From contig DASXCK010000472.1 in assembly GCA_036491235.1 (NCBI GenBank), positions 1 to 59,203 of the forward strand: a stretch of 59,203 nt of DNA. Reading direction: 5' to 3'. Below are positions 53,523-59,203 of this stretch, piece after piece. The notes beneath the pieces are model-generated. The model searched no databases. It saw only the letters and a list, made by a program, of their open reading frames with translations, and was not told where the DNA came from. The position numbers were made by a program, and so were the translations under genes. Position 1 is the first letter of the stretch. Every line of letters starts with the position of its first letter. The DNA comes from JAVDCA01 sp036491235. GTDB taxonomy: Bacteria; Pseudomonadota; Alphaproteobacteria; Rhizobiales; Xanthobacteraceae.

Positions 53523-54323
53523 TCAATGCGCCACGCCGAGATACGCATCGATCACGCGCTGGTCGCGCTTGACCTCGTCGGGGGTGCCGTCGGCGATCTT
53601 GCGGCCGTATTCGAGCACGACGACGCGGTCGGAGAGGTCCATGACCACGCCCATGTCGTGCTCGATCAGCGCGATCGTCGTTCCGAAGTGACGGTTGACG
53701 TCGAGGATGTAGCGCGACATGTCCTCCTTCTCTTCCATGTTCATGCCGGCCATCGGCTCGTCGAGCAGCAGCAGGTCCGGCTCCATAGCGAGCGCGCGGC
53801 CAAGCTCGACGCGCTTCTGCAGGCCGTAGGGCAGCCGGCCGACCGGGATCCGGCGGATCTGCGGAATCTCGAGGAAGTCGATGATCTCCTCGACCTTGTG
53901 GCGGTGCGCGACCTCCTCGGCGACCGCCGGGCCGAAACGGATGATCTGCCAAAAGAGGCCGCGGTGCATCTTCAGACTGCGGCCCGCCATGATGTTGTCG
54001 AGCGTCGTCATGCCGCGAAACAGCGCGACGTTCTGGAACGTGCGGGCGATGCCGCCGCGCGCCGCCTCGTAGGGGCGCATGCGGCTGCGCGTCTTGCCCT
54101 TGAAGGTGATGCGGCCTTGCTGCGGATGGTAGAAGCCGTTGACCACGTTGAGCATCGAGGTCTTGCCGGCGCCGTTCGGGCCGATGATGGCGCGGATCTC
54201 GCCCGGGCGCACGTCGAACGAAACGTCGGTCAGCGCGTTCACGCCGCCGAACGACAGCGACACGTTCTCGACCGACAGCAGCGTCTCCCCAACCGCGCCC
54301 TCGCTGCCGGCCGGCGCCCTCAT
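53523..54323 (-). CDS. livG: Branched-chain-type ABC transporter ATP-binding protein
   Basis: 266-aa ABC ATPase of the LivG branch. Walker A G-P-N-G-A-G-K-T-S (near 48), signature region L-P-Y-G-L-Q-K-R-V-E-L-G-R-A-L (near 168; the canonical LSGGQ is Y-G-L-Q-K here, as usual in LivG), Walker B L-L-L-L-D-E-P-M-A-G-M-N (near 186), switch L-I-E-H-D-M. The C-terminal end Y-L-G-V is the LivG hallmark that contacts the permease. The start codon overlaps the stop of the upstream acyl-CoA ligase (ATGA), so the two are translationally coupled. Confidence 0.95.
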   Translation of the reverse strand: MRAPAGSEGAVGETLLSVENVSLSFGGVNALTDVSFDVRPGEIRAIIGPNGAGKTSMLNVVNGFYHPQQGRITFKGKTRSRMRPYEAARGGIARTFQNVALFRGMTTLDNIMAGRSLKMHRGLFWQIIRFGPAVAEEVAHRHKVEEIIDFLEIPQIRRIPVGRLPYGLQKRVELGRALAMEPDLLLLDEPMAGMNMEEKEDMSRYILDVNRHFGTTIALIEHDMGVVMDLSDRVVVLEYGRKIADGTPDEVKRDQRVIDAYLGVAH

Positions 54324-56290
54324 GCGGCCTTCTCCAGGGCGGCCTTCGCGAGCGTCATGTCGCGGATCTTCACCCGCGCCGAGAGCACGCCCTTGCGGCC
54401 GTCCTCGAAGGTGACCTCGGTCGCGATGTCGGCTTCGGTCGATCCGTCATAGAGCGCCGTGATCAGCGATGCATAACGCTCGGCGACGAGGCCGCGGCGC
54501 ACCTTCTGGGTGCGGGTAAGCTCGCCATCGTCGGGATCGAGCTCCTTGTGCAGGATGAGGAAGCGTCGCACCTGGGCGCCCGCCATCACGGATTCTTCCG
54601 CAAGCGAGCCGTTCATCTCGGCGACGTCGCGCTCCAGCATGTCGTAGACGAGCGGGTGACCGGCGAGCTCCTGGTAGGAGCCGTAGACCACGTTGTTGCG
54701 CTCGGCCCAGTTGGCGACCGCGGCCAAGTCGATGTTGAGGAGGGCGCAGACGAAATCGCGCTCGTGGCCGAACGCCACCGCCTCGCGGATGTTGGGATAG
54801 AATTTCAGCTTGTTCTCGATGTATTTCGGCGCGAACAACGTGCCGTCGTTGAGCTTGCCGACGTCCTTGGCGCGATCGATGATCTTGAGGTGCCCGGTCT
54901 TCGGATCGAACAAGCCGGCGTCGCCGGTCTTCACATAGCCGTCGGGGGTCAGCGTTTCCTCGGTGCGCGCGTCATCCTTGAAATAGCCGACGAACATGCC
55001 GGGCGAGCGGAACTGCACCTCGCCGTTGTCGGCAAGGCGGATGTCGACGTTGGGGATCGCGGGACCGACCGTGTCGGAGTGGATCTCCCCATCGGGCTGC
55101 GCCGTCACATAGAGGAAGGCTTCGGTCTGGCCGTAGAGCTGCTTCAGGTTGAGGCCGAGCGAGCGGTAGAACAGGAAAAGGTCCGGGCCGATCGCCTCGC
55201 CGGCCGTGTAGGCGACGCGCACGCGCGAGAGGCCGAGCACGTTCTTGAGCGGCTCGTAGACCAATACGCGGCCGACCGCATAAAGCAGACGCCCGACCAG
55301 CGGGACCGGCGCGCGGTTGAGGATCGGCTCGCCGTAGCGGCGCGCCACGCCGATGAAGTAGTGGAAGATCCGGCGCTTGATCGCGCCCGCATCCTCCATG
55401 CGGATCATCACCTGGGTGAGCATCTGCTCGAAGCCGCGCGGCGGCGCGAAATAGAAGGTCGGGCCGATCTCGCGCAGGTCCTGCGTCACGGTCTCGCCGC
55501 TCTCCGGACAGGCCGTGCAGAAGCCCGCCACCATGCCCTGGGCGTAGTTGAGATAGTGGTCGCCCACCCAGGCGAGCGGCAGATAGGCGAGCACCTTGTC
55601 ATTCGCGGTGAGCTTGTCGAACGCGACGGTGTCGCTGGCGGCGCCGATGCAGCCTTGTGCGGAGAGCACCACGCCCTTGGAGGCGCCGGTGGTGCCGGAG
55701 GTGTAGAGCACGATCGACGTGTCGGCGCCCTGTCCCGCCGCGATCTCGTCGTCGAGCCGGCGGCCGAGCGCCGGATCATCGGCGAGCGCCGCGCGGCCGT
55801 CCGCGATCACCTGGTCGATCGGGCGCAGCCGGCCGTGATCATAATCGCGCAGGCCGCGCGTCTCGTCATAGACGATGCGCTCGAGCCGCGGCAGCCGCTC
55901 GGACACGGAAAGGATCTTGTCGACCTGCTCCTGGTCCTCGGCGGCGGCGAACTTCACGTCGGCATGCGCGAGCACGTAGGCAAGCTCGTCCGCGACCGCA
56001 TCCGCATAGACGGGCACCGGAATGGCGCGCAGCACCTGCGTCGCCATGATCGACCAGTAGAGCTTCGGACGATTGGAGCCGACGATCGCGACCGTGTCGC
56101 CGGGCTTGACGCCGAGCCGCGAGAGCCCGATCGCGTAGGCGCGCACTTCGTCGAGCACCTGGTCCCACGTCCAGGTCTGCCAGATGCCGAAGTTCTTGAG
56201 GCGAAAGGCGGGACGGCCGCGAAAGACCTTCGCGTTGCGCACCAGCAGCTTCGGAAACGTATCCGCGTCGGCGGCGAGCGTTCCGGCCAC
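54320..56290 (-). CDS. Long-chain acyl-CoA synthetase (AMP-forming)
   Basis: 656-aa ANL enzyme of the long-chain fatty-acid/very-long-chain acyl-CoA ligase type, activating a carboxylic acid with ATP and CoA. P-loop-like motif L-Y-T-S-G-T-T-G-A-S-K-G (near 197), L-P-L-A-W-V-G-D-H-Y (near 240), the ATP site Y-G-Q-T-E (near 395), the Asp of Y-V-K-T-G-D-A-G-L-F (near 470) and the Arg of I-I-D-R-A-K-D. It is first gene of the operon and overlaps livG by 4 bp. This arrangement of an acyl-CoA ligase with a LivFGHM importer recurs in Rhizobiales and Burkholderiales; it suggests that the imported compound is a fatty or aromatic acid. Confidence 0.93.
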   Translation of the reverse strand: MAGTLAADADTFPKLLVRNAKVFRGRPAFRLKNFGIWQTWTWDQVLDEVRAYAIGLSRLGVKPGDTVAIVGSNRPKLYWSIMATQVLRAIPVPVYADAVADELAYVLAHADVKFAAAEDQEQVDKILSVSERLPRLERIVYDETRGLRDYDHGRLRPIDQVIADGRAALADDPALGRRLDDEIAAGQGADTSIVLYTSGTTGASKGVVLSAQGCIGAASDTVAFDKLTANDKVLAYLPLAWVGDHYLNYAQGMVAGFCTACPESGETVTQDLREIGPTFYFAPPRGFEQMLTQVMIRMEDAGAIKRRIFHYFIGVARRYGEPILNRAPVPLVGRLLYAVGRVLVYEPLKNVLGLSRVRVAYTAGEAIGPDLFLFYRSLGLNLKQLYGQTEAFLYVTAQPDGEIHSDTVGPAIPNVDIRLADNGEVQFRSPGMFVGYFKDDARTEETLTPDGYVKTGDAGLFDPKTGHLKIIDRAKDVGKLNDGTLFAPKYIENKLKFYPNIREAVAFGHERDFVCALLNIDLAAVANWAERNNVVYGSYQELAGHPLVYDMLERDVAEMNGSLAEESVMAGAQVRRFLILHKELDPDDGELTRTQKVRRGLVAERYASLITALYDGSTEADIATEVTFEDGRKGVLSARVKIRDMTLAKAALEKAA

Positions 56291-56515
56291 AGCGTTGCCC
56301 TCTTCCGGCTGTTACGGCTGGCAAGCGCCGGCCATCCCTCGCCGCCCAAATCGCGGTCTTGGCGCGATTTGAGAGGACGGGCGCGGGCCGGTCAAGGGCG
56401 GCGGACTGCAGCGAAAGGGTGTTTTTCGGCGCAGCGTCGGCGCTCCCTTTCCCATGCTCTTGCGGGACGAGGGAGCGCGGACGCACTGCCAGTCAGATTG
56501 GCCGCACCAGCACGC

Positions 56516-57478
56516 TCAGTGGTGATGCATTTGCATGCCCGCCGGCATGGGAGGGTCCTTCACGTCGTCCAGCGCCTTGTTCTGCGCCTCGAGGTAGGTA
56601 ATGAGATCTCCTGCGTCGGCGGGGCCGACGCCGAGCGCGGGCATGTGCACGGCGGGGAATTTCTCCATCAGCGACACCACGATCGGGTCATGGCGCGCCC
56701 GCGCCTGGTCGGGATGCTGGATGAAGCTCGAGAGCCAGTCGTGGTCGCGGCGCTTGGTGACGCCGCGCAGGTCGGGACCCACCCGGTCTCCGACGCCAAC
56801 CGTGTGGCAGGGCGCGCAGATCCGCTTGAACAGCGCCTGGCCTGGCTCGTTGCCGAGCGCGTAGCCGGTGTTGCTCGCCGCATTGAATTTCGGCTGGCGC
56901 ACCTGCGCGCTCCATTTCGGATCCATCTCATGGATGTCGTAGACTAGCCGGTCGAGATCGCCGAACACCGAGTCGCGCATCCATTGGCCGGTCGCATCAT
57001 TGCCGAGCACGACCTCATTGCGATGTTCGTCGAGCCTGTGGCTCTTGTCGCCGAGCTTGGATTTGATCTCGTACATGTCGGCCGGATTGCCAGTGAGGAA
57101 CAGCCAGCCATGGCCGGCGCCGAATGCGTTGGCGAACTCCTTGAGACGGGCGGGCGTGTCGCGCACGGGATCGACGGTGAGCGAAACGAAAAAGATGTCG
57201 CGCCCGACCTCGTCGCCGAGCTTATCCTCGAGCTGCGCGAGGCGGGCGGTGGTGAGCGGGCAGATGTCGGGGCAGTTGGTGTAGATGAAGCTGATCAGGA
57301 CCCGCCGGCCCTTGATGACGTCGTCGTAGAAGTTCAGCTTCTTTCCGTCCTGGGTGACCACCGGCAGGTTGGGGAAGTAGCCGGCGCCCCAGCGATTGCT
57401 CTGCGCGTGCACCGAGACCAGCGTCGACAGCAGCGCAGCGGCCAGCGCCGCGACGCCGATAGTAAGATATCGTTTCAT
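56516..57478 (-). CDS. SCO1/SenC domain fused to a cytochrome c domain
   Basis: 320 aa. Signal peptide 1-25 (ends V-H-A-Q). The SCO domain (about 35-190) has the copper-binding C69-P-D-I-C73 and His152 (D-E-H-R-N). A C-terminal class I cytochrome c domain (about 205-305) has the haem motif C221-A-P-C-H225 and a distal Met (V-H-M-P, M279). The C-terminus ends M-H-H-H. SCO proteins insert copper into the CuA site of cytochrome oxidase; the covalent cytochrome suggests electron transfer or redox gating of that step. The start is chosen at the signal peptide. Directly upstream on the same strand, 83 bp away, is a multicopper oxidase. Confidence 0.92.
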   Translation of the reverse strand: MKRYLTIGVAALAAALLSTLVSVHAQSNRWGAGYFPNLPVVTQDGKKLNFYDDVIKGRRVLISFIYTNCPDICPLTTARLAQLEDKLGDEVGRDIFFVSLTVDPVRDTPARLKEFANAFGAGHGWLFLTGNPADMYEIKSKLGDKSHRLDEHRNEVVLGNDATGQWMRDSVFGDLDRLVYDIHEMDPKWSAQVRQPKFNAASNTGYALGNEPGQALFKRICAPCHTVGVGDRVGPDLRGVTKRRDHDWLSSFIQHPDQARARHDPIVVSLMEKFPAVHMPALGVGPADAGDLITYLEAQNKALDDVKDPPMPAGMQMHHH

Positions 57479-57561
57479 GTATTCCTCCCGAACGCCCCCG
57501 CAAGTTTCTCCGCAGTGCGTCTTGCGACGCACTGCGGTCGCTCGTGTAAGCAATTCCTTGC

Positions 57562-59203
57562 TTATGGGATGCCGGTCGTCGTCTTGCGCGCCGGATTGTT
57601 GATCAGCGAGCTGATCTGCGTCTGGTTGGCGCTCGTCGTCGCTTCCGGCAGGACTTCCGGCGTCGTGAAGAACACACCGTCGGGCGTCGGGTTGGGCGTC
57701 GGCGTCACCATCGTCTGCGGCGAGCCGGCGACGCCGGACAGGAGCTGGATTCGCATCAGCAGGGCGAAGTCCTCATGTACCGTGTTGTGGCAGTGGTTCA
57801 CGTAGGAGCCGCCGTACTCGCCGAACTGGATCTGGAACTGGACCTGACCCGAGGGGCGCAGCCGCCAGACGTCCTTTCTGACCAGCTTCTCGGTCGCCGG
57901 GATCGGATCGTTGCCCCGATTCATGGTGATGCCTTCTTCGAAGTGGAGGTGGATCGGGTGATCCCATCCGCCACCTTCGTTGATGTACGTCCAATGCTCG
58001 ATGTCGCCGGCCTTCGGATACTCGAGTTGGACGCGGTTGGCGTTCATCGAGTGAGACTGCCCGCCGTTGACCTGAACGGTCCACGGGAACTGGGCGTTGT
58101 CCGGACAGTCAGGCGTACATTGGCCGGTCTTCGGATCGCGCGAGTCGCCGTTGCCGGAGCGGCCCCATTGGACGACGCGCTCGCGCACCGGTGCGACGAT
58201 CGGGATCTGCTGGGTCAGCACCGCCGGCACCTGGCTCGGGTCGGGGCTGGTGGAGAACAGCGTCACGCCCGGAGCGTCGACGCTCTGCACCGAACCGACC
58301 ACGCGGAACTGGAGGAGGCCGCCGACCGCCGGATCGTTGTTGTCACCGGCGAGCGCCTGCGCGAGAGGCAGTTGCTGGTTCGGCTTGCGTCCGTCGGTCT
58401 GCTCCAGGGTGTTCACCAGCGTGAGCTTGTCGCCGATCTTGAACTGGGAGAAGTCGACGACGATGTCGTAGCGCTCGGCCGTGCCCTGCTGGTCGAGCGA
58501 GGTCAGGGTGATCGGGTTGACCACCAGGTTGCCGTCGTTGGCGATGAACTGGAACGGCACCGCCTTGCCGGTGGGACCGGCGATCTGGAACTGCCAGAAG
58601 CGCGACATGCTGGCGGCGAGGATGCGGAAGCGGTACTTGCGCGGCAGCACCTCGAGGAACGGCGCATAGGCCATGTTGACGAACACCATGTCGCCGAGGA
58701 AGCCGTCGGTGTCGAAGATGTCGAAGAAGTATTGGCCGGTCTGGTCGGTCGCGGCATCGCTGACGATCAAGTTCACGTCGAAGTCGAGATTGCCGTAGTC
58801 GAGCTGGCTGCCGCTGGGCAGGCGCAGATTGATACCGTCGACGTGCGTCTCGTTGCCGCGATCCGGACCGCTGTACATGTTCACCATGCCGAAGTTGCCC
58901 TTGTAGACGTTCTCGGCGGTGAAGAAGAAGCGATGGTCGTGCATCCACATCGTGCCTTGGAGCTCGCGGAAGTCGCCCGCGACGTTGATCAGGCCGCCTT
59001 TGCCGTCGGGACCCGACGCGCGCGGATCGGTCGCCCCCGTGTTGATCTTGTCGCGCCGGGCGAGCGTCGTGCTCCAGCGATAGTCGTAGAACGTGCCCGG
59101 GAAGTGATGCGTGTTGGCGGCGCCGTCGCTTTCCGCGCCGTTGTGCGCATTGTGGAAGTGGACCTGGGTCTCGTTGCGGCCGAAGCCGTTGTTCTGGGTG
59201 CGG
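57562..59203 (-). CDS. Multicopper oxidase, C-terminal 546 residues (5' end outside window)
   Basis: Three-domain multicopper oxidase that runs off the right edge. Copper motifs visible in order: H-F-H-N-A-H-N-G (first trinuclear motif), M-W-M-H-D-H-R (second), H-P-I-H-L-H-F-E (third) and H-C-H-N-T-V-H-E-D-F-A-L (fourth, near the C-terminus). In the fourth motif the residue at the type-1 axial position is Leu, where many bacterial enzymes have Met. The C-terminal 60 residues are an extra extension rich in Thr, Pro and Ser after L-L-S-G-V-A-G. Its closest relatives by motif are large manganese-oxidase/laccase-like enzymes. It precedes the SCO-cytochrome fusion gene in the same direction. Confidence 0.92.
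   Translation of the reverse strand, partial: RTQNNGFGRNETQVHFHNAHNGAESDGAANTHHFPGTFYDYRWSTTLARRDKINTGATDPRASGPDGKGGLINVAGDFRELQGTMWMHDHRFFFTAENVYKGNFGMVNMYSGPDRGNETHVDGINLRLPSGSQLDYGNLDFDVNLIVSDAATDQTGQYFFDIFDTDGFLGDMVFVNMAYAPFLEVLPRKYRFRILAASMSRFWQFQIAGPTGKAVPFQFIANDGNLVVNPITLTSLDQQGTAERYDIVVDFSQFKIGDKLTLVNTLEQTDGRKPNQQLPLAQALAGDNNDPAVGGLLQFRVVGSVQSVDAPGVTLFSTSPDPSQVPAVLTQQIPIVAPVRERVVQWGRSGNGDSRDPKTGQCTPDCPDNAQFPWTVQVNGGQSHSMNANRVQLEYPKAGDIEHWTYINEGGGWDHPIHLHFEEGITMNRGNDPIPATEKLVRKDVWRLRPSGQVQFQIQFGEYGGSYVNHCHNTVHEDFALLMRIQLLSGVAGSPQTMVTPTPNPTPDGVFFTTPEVLPEATTSANQTQISSLINNPARKTTTGIP

Overview
The window reads as chromosomal DNA of a GC-rich alphaproteobacterium of the order Hyphomicrobiales (Rhizobiales), most like the Xanthobacteraceae/Bradyrhizobiaceae. 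The signs are a CpdR cell-cycle regulator, a suhB/MmgR-type small RNA next to a SuhB/HisN-family gene, a ROSE-type RNA thermometer before an Hsp20 gene, orphan Bug (TTT) solute receptors, and several families of short palindromic repeats between genes. No phage, transposase, CRISPR array or plasmid function was seen. The placement is inferred from gene content only.

Layout. 1-4.3 kb: a MATE transporter cut by the left edge, a divergent MarR regulator with twin palindromic operators, a decayed tautomerase gene, a CMD-family protein, a Bug receptor, a 2-hydroxyacid dehydrogenase and tRNA-Val(GAC). 4.4-11.2 kb: cpdR, an N-formylglutamate amidohydrolase, the small RNA, hisN, a lysophospholipase-like hydrolase, the thermosensor-controlled Hsp20 gene, a secreted Pro-rich protein and a threonine aldolase. 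11.7-18 kb: gltBD (glutamate synthase). 18-29.9 kb: a Bug receptor with an MmgE/PrpD gene, then envelope functions (SGNH hydrolase, MltB-like transglycosylase, galU, GlsB-like protein, beta-barrel protein, kdsD, NfeD plus SPFH pair). 29.9-39 kb: Ada/AraC repair regulator, GNAT, hemH, sulfite-oxidase-like enzyme, a third Bug receptor, DUF938 methyltransferase, an OLD/RecF-like AAA ATPase and small proteins.

39-47.2 kb is an accessory-looking stress/detoxification cluster: LysR with a divergent SnoaL-like gene, a DUF899 thioredoxin-fold protein, a DHA2 drug exporter, a small alpha/beta-barrel-like protein co-directional with an ECF sigma factor that carries a C-terminal SnoaL domain, a GST, a RibD/DHFR-like reductase and an HxlR regulator. 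Two closely matching ECF-type promoters (GAATCC, 16 bp, CGTCT) lie before the sigma-factor operon and before the divergent DUF899 gene, so this sigma factor may control itself and DUF899.

47.3-56.3 kb is one leftward operon: long-chain acyl-CoA ligase, livG, livH, livM, periplasmic binding protein, livF, PaaK-like CoA ligase. Four of its gaps hold palindromic repeats. The flanking acyl-CoA ligases suggest uptake and activation of a carboxylic acid rather than plain amino-acid import. 56.5-59.2 kb: a SCO1-cytochrome c fusion and a multicopper oxidase cut by the right edge, probably a copper-linked periplasmic redox module.
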